Assembly: GCA_903887415.1 (NCBI GenBank) | Contig: CAISPO010000018.1 | Location: 62,001 to 126,000 of the forward strand | DNA: 64,000 bases | Direction: 5' to 3' | Origin: an uncultured Bacteroidota bacterium | GTDB taxonomy: Bacteria > Bacteroidota > Bacteroidia > Chitinophagales > Chitinophagaceae | In this document: positions 42,623-51,864 of the stretch, one piece after another | How the letters are laid out: each line of letters begins with the position of its first letter | Numbering within the stretch: position 1 is the first letter of the stretch | The notes under the pieces: generated by a model | Told to the model about the DNA's origin: nothing | Database searches by the model: none | The model's input: the letters and a program-made list of their open reading frames with translations, nothing else | Made by a program: the position numbers and the translations under genes

Positions 42623-43087
42623 CTACTCGTTCTTGTCATAAGTCAGGCTGAATATCTCATCGTCGCTCATCATCAGCCATACTTTGTCTATTTCGGGCTC
42701 TGTAAACTGGGTATGAAAACAAAACAACTGGTAATGTGTGGAGTCTGCCAAAACGGTATAATCGCACCCAAATGGGCCTTCTTTTGAAAAAGGAACATAA
42801 TTGCTGATCAGTGTGCCCGACTTCAATAGTATGTCCACTTTAAAATTTTTCCATTTCAAAGTGTCTTTGCTTGATTTATTGAAAATTGCTGTTCTCATTG
42901 ACGTATAAGCCGGGAAGTCCTTACCCTCATAATAATGAATAGTAGCCGGGTACAGTCCGAAAACAAAATCAACGGTCTTGTTAGCGTTACTTACTTCCTG
43001 GTAATAATAAGGGTATTTTACCTGCTGACCGGAGCCAGTCAGTGACAGCAGTAATAAACAGGAAAGTAATAATTGCTTTTTGAACAT
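42623..43087 (-). CDS. Small exported protein of unknown function
   Basis: 154 residues from ATG 43087. Signal peptide ends TGSGQQ (about 21); the mature part is a mainly beta domain beginning YPYYYQEVSNANKTVDF. No lipobox Cys. The frame from 43129 adds 14 residues not needed. The stop lies about 190 bp upstream of the truncated barrel gene in the same direction. No family recognised. Confidence 0.65.
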   Translation of the reverse strand: MFKKQLLLSCLLLLSLTGSGQQVKYPYYYQEVSNANKTVDFVFGLYPATIHYYEGKDFPAYTSMRTAIFNKSSKDTLKWKNFKVDILLKSGTLISNYVPFSKEGPFGCDYTVLADSTHYQLFCFHTQFTEPEIDKVWLMMSDDEIFSLTYDKNE

Positions 43088-43137
43088 AGAAATTATAATT
43101 ACCTGGTTAAAGGTAACATAATAAAACAACCAGGTGC

Positions 43138-43203
43138 TTAAAACTCCGCATTCTTCGGCGTTCTTGGAAAAGGTAGCACGTCCCGGATGTTCCTCGCCAG
43201 TAT
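43138..43203 (-). pseudogene. Relic 3' end of a second asnS gene
   Basis: The minus strand encodes [20 protein letters not shown] then F and TAA, the motif-3 tail of a class II asparaginyl-tRNA synthetase. It is nearly identical in protein to the end of the intact asnS 20 bp upstream ([17 protein letters not shown]) but differs at most synonymous positions. So it is a diverged homologue, not a fresh duplicate. Confidence 0.8.
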
Positions 43204-43222
43204 AGAATTAATAGAGGGCTGC

Positions 43223-44653
43223 TTAAAACTCTGCGTTTTTTGGCGTCCTCGGGAACGGTATCACGTCCCTGATATTAGTCATACCAGTAACGAATAAGAC
43301 CATGCGTTCAAACCCAAGACCAAAGCCGGCATGAGGCACTGTACCGAATTTGCGCGTGTCTAAGTACCAGAACATTTCATCCGCAGGTATGTGCATCTCT
43401 TTCATGCGCTGTGTGAGTTTGTCCAGCCGTTCCTCCCTTTGAGAGCCGCCCACAATTTCTCCTATACCTGGAGCAAGTATGTCCATCGCTGCTACCGTCT
43501 TTCCATCATCATTCTGGCGCATATAGAAAGCCTTTATCTCCTTCGGGTAGCCCGTAACGATCACCGGTTTTTTAAAGTGTTTTTCCACCAGGTAGCGCTC
43601 ATGCTCGCTCTGCATATCTATGCCCCAGCTCACATCATACTGGAATTTCTTCTTTTTGTAGGCTGGTGAGTCGATAAGTATATTGATCGCTTCCGTATAA
43701 GTAATGCGCTCAAATTTATTGTTGAGCACAAATTCCAGTTTTTCTATCAGCGGCATATCGCTGCGCTCATTCATTGGTTTTTGTTTCTCTTCGTCAACAA
43801 GGCGCTGTGCCAGGAATTCAAGGTCCTCTTTGTTATGCTGCAAAGCATATTCAATAACATACTTCAGCAGGTCTTCGGCGAGGTCCATGTTGTCATAGAT
43901 ATCATTGAATGCCACCTCCGGTTCTATCATCCAGAACTCGGCAAGGTGTCGCGCTGTGTTAGAATTCTCTGCACGGAAAGTGGGCCCGAAGGTATAAACC
44001 TCGCTAAGCGCCATAGCGCCCAGCTCGGCTTCAAGTTGGCCGCTTACCGTCAGGTTTGTCGCCCGTCCGAAAAAATCTTCTTTAAAATTGATGCTACCAT
44101 CGTCATTATGCGGTGCATTGTCGAATGGTAGGGTAGTTACCTTAAACATTTCTCCCGCACCTTCGGCATCAGATGCAGTTACAATAGGGGTATGCAGATA
44201 AACGAAGCCCCGGTCGTTAAAGAACTTATGAATAGCATAAGCCAGTGTGTGCCGTACACGGAACACCGCTCCGAACGTATTGGTACGGAAACGAAGGTGC
44301 GCTATCTCGCGCAGGTACTCCAGGCTTGGCTTGTTCTTCAATTGCAGCGGGTACTGGTCATTGTCACACTCTCCTAATATGGTTACGTTTTCAGCTTTCA
44401 CTTCCACACGCTGGCCCTTGCCCAGCGAGGGTACTACAGTCCCATCCACACTTACAGATGCCCCGGTGGCAATGCGTTTTATAATAGCTTCATCTGTGCC
44501 CAGTTCCACAACTACCTGTATGTTACCCATACACGAGCCATCGTTAAGCGCTATAAACTGGTTGTTACGGAATGAGCGTACCCAGCCTTTCACGTTTACT
44601 TTATAATCAGCTGCCTCGTTTGCTAAAATATCCTTGATCTTTGTACGTTTCAT
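43223..44653 (-). CDS. asnS: Asparagine--tRNA ligase
   Basis: 476 residues. N-terminal OB-fold anticodon domain (about 1-115: [26 protein letters not shown]), then the class II core. Motif 2 is [25 protein letters not shown] and motif 3 is [21 protein letters not shown]. The AsnRS-type rather than AspRS-type spacing and the RAENSNT block support the assignment. Essential for translation. A relic of a second asnS tail lies downstream. Confidence 0.97.
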   Translation of the reverse strand: MKRTKIKDILANEAADYKVNVKGWVRSFRNNQFIALNDGSCMGNIQVVVELGTDEAIIKRIATGASVSVDGTVVPSLGKGQRVEVKAENVTILGECDNDQYPLQLKNKPSLEYLREIAHLRFRTNTFGAVFRVRHTLAYAIHKFFNDRGFVYLHTPIVTASDAEGAGEMFKVTTLPFDNAPHNDDGSINFKEDFFGRATNLTVSGQLEAELGAMALSEVYTFGPTFRAENSNTARHLAEFWMIEPEVAFNDIYDNMDLAEDLLKYVIEYALQHNKEDLEFLAQRLVDEEKQKPMNERSDMPLIEKLEFVLNNKFERITYTEAINILIDSPAYKKKKFQYDVSWGIDMQSEHERYLVEKHFKKPVIVTGYPKEIKAFYMRQNDDGKTVAAMDILAPGIGEIVGGSQREERLDKLTQRMKEMHIPADEMFWYLDTRKFGTVPHAGFGLGFERMVLFVTGMTNIRDVIPFPRTPKNAEF

Positions 44654-44763
44654 TATTTTTTATTTGTAAAAATTATTTGTTCGTGTTTAATTATCAGCAT
44701 AAAACCATCATTTCACATCTTGGGTATTGAGCCATTGAGCAGTCCAGCCGAGCAATTCAAAAG

Positions 44764-45147
44764 TTATTTACTAAAAAACAGGTATTTCACTGCCAATATC
44801 ATCAAAAAAACTCCAAATATCCTTTTTAATGTGCTTTCCTGCAAATTCAAAGCTATTTTACTGCCGAAGTAACTGCCCACGATAAACGCGATGCAAAGGA
44901 TCCCGGCTATTTTAAAGTCCACGTAGCCAGCCTTGTAATAATTGATGACCGCGAATATACCTATTGGCGGCAGCAGCATTACCAGCGAGGTACCTTGGGC
45001 CACCTTCTGGCTTACTGCAAAAATGAAAACCAGTGCCGGCACGATCAGCACACCGCCGCCTATGCCCACCACGCTGCTCAGCATACCTGCAGCAAGCCCT
45101 AATGCCAGCAGGCCTATGATTGTAGTTACGCTCATATTCATAATCAT
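44764..45147 (-). CDS. Half-size TauE/SafE family permease
   Basis: 127 residues from ATG 45147; an upstream TTG at 45159 is less likely. It is one repeat of the TauE/SafE fold: LGLAAGMLSSVVGIGGGVLIVPALVF, KVAQGTSLVMLLPPIG, and a closing GVFLMILAVKYL. Complete TauE proteins are about 250 residues with two such repeats (see 60307-61065), so this half may work as a homodimer. Substrates of the family include sulfite, sulfonates and organic anions; not determinable here. Confidence 0.85.
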   Translation of the reverse strand: MIMNMSVTTIIGLLALGLAAGMLSSVVGIGGGVLIVPALVFIFAVSQKVAQGTSLVMLLPPIGIFAVINYYKAGYVDFKIAGILCIAFIVGSYFGSKIALNLQESTLKRIFGVFLMILAVKYLFFSK

Positions 45148-45596
45148 TGCTTTGGTCAAAAGTAGTGAGTATATATTAAATTACGGATAGCTGTTAAACC
45201 ATTGGCGGCCATATTTGTCAATATGCAGCCGGAAAGGGTGCACTTGGAATTTCTCCAAATTATTTTTTTGAAAATTACCAAGATTATTGCTCCGGATTAC
45301 GTCTATAGTAATATGAAGCAGCTTTAAACTTGCTAGTCAGCAATTGTATTACTGCGTAATAATTTCAGGGCAATATTTTATTACGCTTTCCGTTTTAACG
45401 TACCCCGTCTTATACTGTGAGATTGGGGAAATTAAAAAATTGAGGTAGTTTTTCCGCCTATACCCCTAAAAACTTATCATTGGCAATATTATTTTACCGC
45501 TAAAATTGTTTTTTTGACTGGTACTTATATCTTTGCAAACGCACAAAATTTTTCTTTAACTAATATTCAGCAAACACAAAATCTAAAATCAGTATT
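45148..45596. other. Intergenic region with exbB promoter
   Basis: About 450 bp between divergent genes. Apart from the promoter at 45506-45536 no gene, repeat or strong hairpin was noticed. AT-rich. Confidence 0.55.
45506..45536 (+). promoter_or_regulatory. Promoter of the exbB-exbD-exbD-tonB operon
   Basis: TTG (45506-45508), 19-nt spacer, TATCTTTGC (45528-45536), with the ATG at 45597. Confidence 0.6.
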
Positions 45597-46451
45597 ATGG
45601 CAGACGTAAAAACGGCAGCAGCAAGGCCTTCAGCACCACAGGGAAATACAGCCGGCAAACCAAAGAATTCGAACAATTTTATGGTTAACCTTATGATAGT
45701 GGGAGCCTGTATCGTGGTGGGCTACCTGACCTGGAAATTTGTGATGGGCAACGGAAATAACTTCCAGGACATTGAAAAGAAACATGCAAAAGAAGGGAAT
45801 TTCTTAGGGCTCATGTACCAGGGCGGTTTTGTGGTGCCAATATTGCTTGCTACGTTGCTTACGCTTATATCATTCGTAGTGGAGCGTACCCTGACTATTT
45901 TTAAAGCAAAAGGCAAAATGGACGCTGGTGAGTTTGTGCGTAAAGTACAGTACCACCTGGCCAATAAAAATGTTGATGCAGCTATCGCTGAGTGCGACAA
46001 GCAGGCCGGTTCTGTTGGCAATGTAATGCGCGCAGGCCTGGTTAAGTATCGCGAGATGACCACCAGCAACGAATTTGATACCGATCAGAAAGTATTGAGT
46101 ATCCAGAAAGAAATTGAGGAAGCGACTGCACTCGAATTGCCAATGCTGGAAAAAAACCTCGTGTTTTTGTCCACTATCGCGTCTTGCGCTACACTGCTCG
46201 GCCTTTTCGGTACGGTGCTTGGTATGATCCGTTCATTCTCGGCCCTGGGTTCCAGCGGCGGCGGTGGCGATGCTACTGCGCTGGCGCAAGGTATCTCTGA
46301 GGCCCTTATCAATACCGCATTAGGGATCAGCACATCGTTCCTGGCTATCGTATCGTATAACTTCTTTACCACCATTATCGATGGTGTTACTTATGGTATT
46401 GACGAAAGCGGGTTTACACTCACTCAGAGCTTCGCTGCTAATTACAGATAA
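45597..46451 (+). CDS. exbB: MotA/TolQ/ExbB proton channel family protein
   Basis: 284 residues. A helix at about 29-48 follows a low-complexity, Ala/Pro-rich cytosolic leader. The TolQ/ExbB core has helices at about 73-95, 185-205 and 225-250 with LEKNLVFLSTIASCATLLGLFGTVLGMIRSF and the GISEALINTALGI helix. It forms the pmf-driven channel with ExbD and powers TonB. First gene of the operon; both exbD genes and tonB follow. Confidence 0.93.
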   Translation: MADVKTAAARPSAPQGNTAGKPKNSNNFMVNLMIVGACIVVGYLTWKFVMGNGNNFQDIEKKHAKEGNFLGLMYQGGFVVPILLATLLTLISFVVERTLTIFKAKGKMDAGEFVRKVQYHLANKNVDAAIAECDKQAGSVGNVMRAGLVKYREMTTSNEFDTDQKVLSIQKEIEEATALELPMLEKNLVFLSTIASCATLLGLFGTVLGMIRSFSALGSSGGGGDATALAQGISEALINTALGISTSFLAIVSYNFFTTIIDGVTYGIDESGFTLTQSFAANYR

Positions 46452-46603
46452 TCATTTATTGGTCAGGGGCAATCCCGGGCCAGCTTTTTACCATAAAGAA
46501 GTTTTGTGGAATTTGCCAGAATTTGTGTCTATGTAAAACAACAAGCTCATATTTTACTCATGCAGCTTTTTGATTTTTGACTTTTAACTTTTGAATTTTT
46601 AAA

Positions 46604-47266
46604 ATGCCTCACGCAAGTTTACCACGGAAAAGTACGCACATCGACATGACCGCGATGTGTGACGTGGCGTTCCTGCTGCTTACGTTTTTCATGCTGGCAA
46701 CGAAGTTCAAGCCGCCTGAGCCCGTAGTAGTGTCCACGCCAAAATCTATATCTGATATTCCATTGCCAGATAAGGACATTATGCTGCTCACTGTTGATAC
46801 CAGGGGAAGGATATTCTTTGCTATTGATAATAAGAATATGCGGACCAACCTGATTGAGAGCATTAACTTTAAGAAAGCCCTTAACCTGACAAAAGAAGAA
46901 AAGGCAGCTTTCACCGTAGATGCTTCCGAGGGCATTCCCTTTACCATGTTGAAGACTTACCTCGGGTCAACGCCTGAGCAACAGAAAGCAGCAGAAGTGA
47001 ATGCACCGGGCATACCCGCAGATACGGCTGTACTGGCGCCAAATAACGACCTGGCGGTATGGATACTGGCGGCAAGGGAAACGAACCCCGGCCTGCGTAT
47101 CTGTATCAAGGCAGATGGAAAAGCGTCTTACCCAAGTGTTCAGAAGATCATTAAAACACTGGAAGGCTATAAAATATTTAAGTTCAATCTTATTACCGAC
47201 CTGGAGCCGGTGCCGCCAGGAACGGCCCGTTATGCGGATATTCATTCGGCGGAAGTTAAAAAGTAA
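46604..47266 (+). CDS. exbD: ExbD/TolR family biopolymer transport protein (first copy)
   Basis: 220 residues. A short basic N-terminus leads to the ExbD signature: HIDMTAMCDVAFLLLTFFMLATKFKPPEP, whose membrane helix carries the key Asp (about D19, in MCDVAF). A periplasmic domain follows with an insert of about 60 residues compared with short ExbD. Works with ExbB in energising TonB. The leader contains a TTTTTGACTTTTAACTTTTGAATTTT-like spacer. Confidence 0.9.
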   Translation: MPHASLPRKSTHIDMTAMCDVAFLLLTFFMLATKFKPPEPVVVSTPKSISDIPLPDKDIMLLTVDTRGRIFFAIDNKNMRTNLIESINFKKALNLTKEEKAAFTVDASEGIPFTMLKTYLGSTPEQQKAAEVNAPGIPADTAVLAPNNDLAVWILAARETNPGLRICIKADGKASYPSVQKIIKTLEGYKIFKFNLITDLEPVPPGTARYADIHSAEVKK

Positions 47267-47397
47267 TAAGGTAATAGGTTAATAAGATAGCAGGTTGATA
47301 GGTTAATAAGTTGATAGGTCATAAAGCAATTGTAAGCTGCCAACTGTAAACTGAAAACTGCCGACTGAAAATTGTAAACTGATAAAACTGATTTGTT

Positions 47398-47982
47398 ATG
47401 GCAGAAATGGATACCTCGAGTAGCGGGGGGCATAAACAGGGCCCCGGCGTCAAAAAAGGTAAAAAATTAAGTACACGTATCGATCTTACCCCCATGGTGG
47501 ATCTCGGCTTTCTGTTGATCACATTTTTCATGTACACAACTACGCTTGCCAGGCCCAAGACCATGGAAATAAACATGCCATATAAGGACCCAAAGCTGAA
47601 AGTTGAAGATCAGAACAAGTTGAAGGCCAGTGTGGCGCTCACCGTTTTGCTCAGCAAAAACAACCGTATATTTTATTATGAAGGCATAGGCGATGACCCC
47701 AATAAGCCGCCAGAGCTGAAGTCAACCAACAGAAAGGCTTTCAGGCAGGTGATCATTGATAAAATGAAGTCGGTGGCTGATATGAAAGCCAGCGGCGCGC
47801 TGGGTGTGAAAGATGAAACCACAGTTCTTATAAAACCAGACACCACAAGCACTTATGGCGACCTGGTGGGCATGCTCGATGAAATGACGATAGATGATGT
47901 TAAGGTTTACGCTATTATTGACATCACAGATATTGAGCAGGGATTTATCAAAGAAACAGAGGTAGCCAATGGTATTAAATAG
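47398..47982 (+). CDS. exbD: ExbD/TolR family biopolymer transport protein (second copy)
   Basis: 194 residues. A Lys/Gly-rich N-terminus (GPGVKKGKKLSTR) precedes the signature RIDLTPMVDLGFLLITFFMYTTTLARPK with the membrane Asp (in MVDLGF). The periplasmic domain differs from the first copy. Two ExbD proteins per complex are usual in Bacteroidota operons of this type. The 130-bp spacer in front is rich in GGTTGATAGGTTAATAAG-like micro-repeats. Confidence 0.9.
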   Translation: MAEMDTSSSGGHKQGPGVKKGKKLSTRIDLTPMVDLGFLLITFFMYTTTLARPKTMEINMPYKDPKLKVEDQNKLKASVALTVLLSKNNRIFYYEGIGDDPNKPPELKSTNRKAFRQVIIDKMKSVADMKASGALGVKDETTVLIKPDTTSTYGDLVGMLDEMTIDDVKVYAIIDITDIEQGFIKETEVANGIK

Positions 47983-48106
47983 TTGAGATGCCGATCATCT
48001 TGGCAGGAAATTTATGGAGTTTTCAAGATATTGAGTCTATAATTAAAGAAGCCGGAAGTAAAAAGCAGGTGATTCGATTTTCAGCTTTCGGTCAAAAAAA
48101 TATAAA

Positions 48107-48895
<789 letters not shown>

Positions 48896-48933
48896 TTTGT
48901 CCGGCGCAAAGCCCCATATATCCGAAGTATTAT

Positions 48934-48962
48934 GTAGAGACGTTGCAATGCAACGTCTCTAC
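48934..48962. repeat. Perfect palindrome GTAGAGACGTTGCA-A-TGCAACGTCTCTAC
   Basis: 14-bp arms around one A, 39 bp after the tonB stop. A REP-type element that may also stabilise or terminate the transcript. It shares its inner part with 14455-14475. Confidence 0.8.
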
Positions 48963-48982
48963 GCGTTTTGTGCAAGTCTGTA

Positions 48983-49035
48983 GGTAGCTCATTCTGCTTC
49001 ACCCTCCCCCTGGGAGAGCGCCGGGATGAGGCTCT
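48983..49035 (+). repeat. GTAGCTCATTCTGCTTCACCCTC dispersed repeat, copy 3
   Basis: 22 bases from TAGCTCATTC to CACCCTC are identical to 57669-57690, followed by a CCCCTGGGAGAG hairpin and GCCGGGATGAGG. It encodes the C-terminal PALSQGEGEAE and the stop of the GNAT gene on the minus strand. Confidence 0.78.
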
Positions 49036-49516
49036 TGCTCAGCACATGGTCATTCATAAAATAACCGTTGCCAATGTCTATGTCCTCATCCATATAATGA
49101 GTAAACCCCACTTTCTCGTAAAATGCTATCGCGGAATGATTATACCGGTTCACATTCAGGCGAAGCGCGGTTATCCCTTGCGCTTTTAATTCCTCTGTGA
49201 TGTAGTTTAGCATCGATCGCCCAATGCCCTTTCCTTGCTGGCCGGGGAGAATATAGAGTTTGTGCAGTTTAGCAATGCCACGTTCCGTCTCAGACCATGC
49301 CGCGAATGCAATATGCGACCCTTCGCTGCAACAGATAATGAATTGATGTCCCTGCTCCATTTGCTGCTCCAGTGCAGCCGGAGAATAAAACAATTGAAGC
49401 ATATATGCCACCTGTTCCTCGCCTACAATGGGCGTATAAGTCTGGGGCCACACCTGCATCGCCAGCCCACGTATCACAGGTATATCAGCAATTGTAGCCT
49501 TGGTTATTGATACCAT
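48989..49516 (-). CDS. GNAT family N-acetyltransferase
   Basis: 175 residues. GNAT core: IADIPVIRGLAMQVWPQTY near the N-terminus, then KLHKLYILPGQQGKGIGRSMLNYI with the acetyl-CoA loop Q-x-G-K-G-I-G (about 100-106), and LRLNVNRYNHSAIAFYEKVGF. The acceptor is unknown. The last 11 or so residues (PALSQGEGEAE) and the stop come from a dispersed repeat, so the native C-terminus was probably different. Starts 3 bp after the next gene's stop; likely cotranscribed with it. Confidence 0.9.
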   Translation of the reverse strand: MVSITKATIADIPVIRGLAMQVWPQTYTPIVGEEQVAYMLQLFYSPAALEQQMEQGHQFIICCSEGSHIAFAAWSETERGIAKLHKLYILPGQQGKGIGRSMLNYITEELKAQGITALRLNVNRYNHSAIAFYEKVGFTHYMDEDIDIGNGYFMNDHVLSKSLIPALSQGEGEAE

Positions 49517-49519
49517 ATT

Positions 49520-50014
49520 TTATTTTGTGCTTTTCACTGCTGCCTGGTCGCGGAGGAATTTTTCTATTTTTGGGGCAAAATAATTGTTTGGGGCTATTTT
49601 AAAATTACCTCCGGTTTTAGTAGCTACTTTTTTGCCGTTCTCATCCAGCAACACAATGATCGGGTAGCCGTCATATTTCGGGCAGTCCAGTTGTTGCCGC
49701 AGCACCTCTTCGTTCTTATTGCCTGGGCTGAAATTGATCCTTAAAAAAATGTAGTTGTCCTGGAGTACTTTTTGAACATAATCCTTATTCAGAGCTGCAT
49801 TAAACTGTACGCTTTCCGGGCTCCAGTCGCCGCCAACCAATATAAATACGTGTTTATGCTCCTTACCAGCGGCCGTTATTGCATTATTGAGTTCATCTTT
49901 CGCATTTGCATTCGGATCAAAAATATATTTTACCGGATGTACATTATGTTCCTGTGAAAAACTTATTTTTGATGCCACGGGCATTAGCAACAGGAAAAAT
50001 AGCAGGTGCTTCAT
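49520..50014 (-). CDS. Thioredoxin-fold exported protein without CxxC
   Basis: 164 residues with a signal peptide ending SKISFSQ (about 21). The fold pattern is HVFILVGGDWSPESVQFNAAL (from about 55) and YPIIVLLDENGKKVATKTGG with the cis-Pro. The position of the usual WCxxC active site reads WSPES (about 64-68), so both cysteines are gone. It cannot do disulfide chemistry and may be a chaperone or binding protein. It is in the same transcription unit as the GNAT gene. Confidence 0.75.
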   Translation of the reverse strand: MKHLLFFLLLMPVASKISFSQEHNVHPVKYIFDPNANAKDELNNAITAAGKEHKHVFILVGGDWSPESVQFNAALNKDYVQKVLQDNYIFLRINFSPGNKNEEVLRQQLDCPKYDGYPIIVLLDENGKKVATKTGGNFKIAPNNYFAPKIEKFLRDQAAVKSTK

Positions 50015-50057
50015 ACCCTAAAATTAATCTGTTTTTTTAATTAACAATACGGCGCAA

Positions 50058-50270
50058 ATGAAAAAGGCAACTTATACTATTGTTATTGTTCTTGTAGGTA
50101 TGTTATCTTTATTTTCCTGCAAAAAAGACTACCACTGCTCCTGCACTTACAACAATACCGTTATGTACAATGTTGACCTTGGCGACCAGACAAACAAAAA
50201 TGCCAAAAGCATGTGCAGCAGCTACGATTCTACTATTAAGGGCGAAGTATGGACTTGCACTATTTATTAA
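50058..50270 (+). CDS. Small Cys-rich lipoprotein
   Basis: 70 residues. Lipoprotein signal MKKATYTIVIVLVGMLSLFSC with lipidated C21. The mature 50 residues have four more Cys (CSC, MCSSY, WTC), suggesting two disulfides. KKDYHCSCTYNNTVMYN is a Bacteroidota small-lipoprotein style. Function unknown. Divergent from the thioredoxin-fold gene. Confidence 0.72.
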   Translation: MKKATYTIVIVLVGMLSLFSCKKDYHCSCTYNNTVMYNVDLGDQTNKNAKSMCSSYDSTIKGEVWTCTIY

Positions 50271-50429
50271 TCGCTGATCGTTAGTGTAATAAGGCCATTT
50301 TAACGATTATCCTGTTTTTTCGTAAGTCGCAATCAATAAAAATAATGGCGGTAGGTACATACATGTAACACCATATAGATACTTTTGTTTACGAATTGAA
50401 CGTGCTAATTTAAAATAGCAGTAAGCATT

Positions 50430-51848
50430 ATGGTCACCCGCTCCTCTTTCACATCCGTTCTTCTGTTCCTGTTTTTACTGGCTTCTCATGAAATTTATGC
50501 CCAGCAATCTGGCAATGCCAGTTCCGGTGACAAATATTTAATGGGTGCGATACCGGGTTTCGTAGGCGGCAAAGAAACGGGTATTGATTCCAATACTACG
50601 ATGCTTACCCTTGCCGACTGTATCCGGTACGCGCTCAGGAACCAGCCCGCGCTCAACCAGTCGCTGATCGATGAATCTATAGCCCGTACCAACAATGCTA
50701 TCGGTTTGTCTGGCTGGCTGCCCCAGGTGACGGGAGCAGCAACCTACCAGCACTATTTCCAGTTGCCCATCGCTTTTTCCACGATCAACGGTGTTCTAAC
50801 TCCGCTGACTTCCGGCGTTTACAACTATTCTATTCCGTCCGTATCTGCTTCACAAACAATATTTAATACAGACGTCTTGCTGGCTGCAAGGGCTGCAAAA
50901 CTAAATACCCTCGGTGCAAAGCAAAATACGGTAAGCGCTAAAATAAACCTGGTGTCAGGCGTAAGCAAGGCGTTTTATGATCTTTTACTGTCAATAGAAC
51001 AAATTAGTGTTTACAAAGAAGATACCGCCCGCCTGCGGAAGAACCAGGCTGATGCCTACAACCGCTACAAAAGCGGCATTGTGGACAAGGTGGATTATAA
51101 ACAGGCTACTATTTCTCTCAACAATTCACTCTCCCAGCTAAAGGGTGCGACCGAAGCGGTAACCGCAAAATATGCAGTATTGAAACAATTGATGGGTTTC
51201 ACCTATAACACGCGTTTCACCGTACAATTTGATACGGCGCAAATGATGCAGGAAATATACATTGATACCAATGAACGGCTGCAGTTTGAAAAAAGAATAG
51301 AATACCGGGAATTGCAGACCGCTAAACGGATGCAGCGCGAGACCACCCTATACTACCAGCTCAGCTTTCTGCCTTCCCTTTCTGCTTATTACAACTACAA
51401 CTATGAACTGGAGAGCAACAGTTTCTCTGACTTGTTTTCAAAAGCATATCCGTATTCTATATTTGGCCTGCAACTGAACATACCCATATTCACCGGGCTC
51501 AGGCGCATGGAGAATGTGCATAAGGCAAAACTGCAGGAGCAGCGCACAGACTGGGACGAAGTAAACCTGAGGCTGGCTATATACACTCAATACAGCCAGG
51601 CGCTGTCGAGCTATAAGAGCAACCTGTATTACCTGCGCGAACAGGGCGAGAACGTAGAGATGGCTCGCGAAGTGTATAATATTGTGAAGCTGCAATACAG
51701 GGAGGGTGTGAAAGCATACCTTGATGTGATCATAGCAGAGTCGGATCTGCAAACGTCTGAAATAAATTATTTGAATGCGCTCTTCCAGTTGATTGAAAGC
51801 AAAATAGACCTGGAAAAAGCAATGGGAGACATTCCCACCGAAATATAA
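50430..51848 (+). CDS. TolC family outer membrane efflux protein
   Basis: 472 residues. Signal peptide ends IYAQ (about 24); the mature part is two repeats of the OEP fold: long coiled-coil helices (KINLVSGVSKAFYDLLLSIEQISVYKEDTARLRKNQADAYNRYKSG at about 170-215 of the frame, and LAIYTQYSQALSSYKSNLYYLREQGENVEMAREVYN later) with beta-strand segments between. It is the outer membrane channel of the RND pump encoded by the next two genes (gaps of 16 and 30 bp). A TACTTTTG element at 50380-50387 may be its -7. Confidence 0.93.
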   Translation: MVTRSSFTSVLLFLFLLASHEIYAQQSGNASSGDKYLMGAIPGFVGGKETGIDSNTTMLTLADCIRYALRNQPALNQSLIDESIARTNNAIGLSGWLPQVTGAATYQHYFQLPIAFSTINGVLTPLTSGVYNYSIPSVSASQTIFNTDVLLAARAAKLNTLGAKQNTVSAKINLVSGVSKAFYDLLLSIEQISVYKEDTARLRKNQADAYNRYKSGIVDKVDYKQATISLNNSLSQLKGATEAVTAKYAVLKQLMGFTYNTRFTVQFDTAQMMQEIYIDTNERLQFEKRIEYRELQTAKRMQRETTLYYQLSFLPSLSAYYNYNYELESNSFSDLFSKAYPYSIFGLQLNIPIFTGLRRMENVHKAKLQEQRTDWDEVNLRLAIYTQYSQALSSYKSNLYYLREQGENVEMAREVYNIVKLQYREGVKAYLDVIIAESDLQTSEINYLNALFQLIESKIDLEKAMGDIPTEI

Positions 51849-51864
51849 TTAAAACGAATTATCC

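Noticed and set aside
43102-43135. ACCTGGTT / AACCAGGT inverted repeat as a terminator
   Set aside because: 8-bp arms with an 18-nt loop and no T-run; it lies between the asnS relic and a start codon, and its role is unclear.
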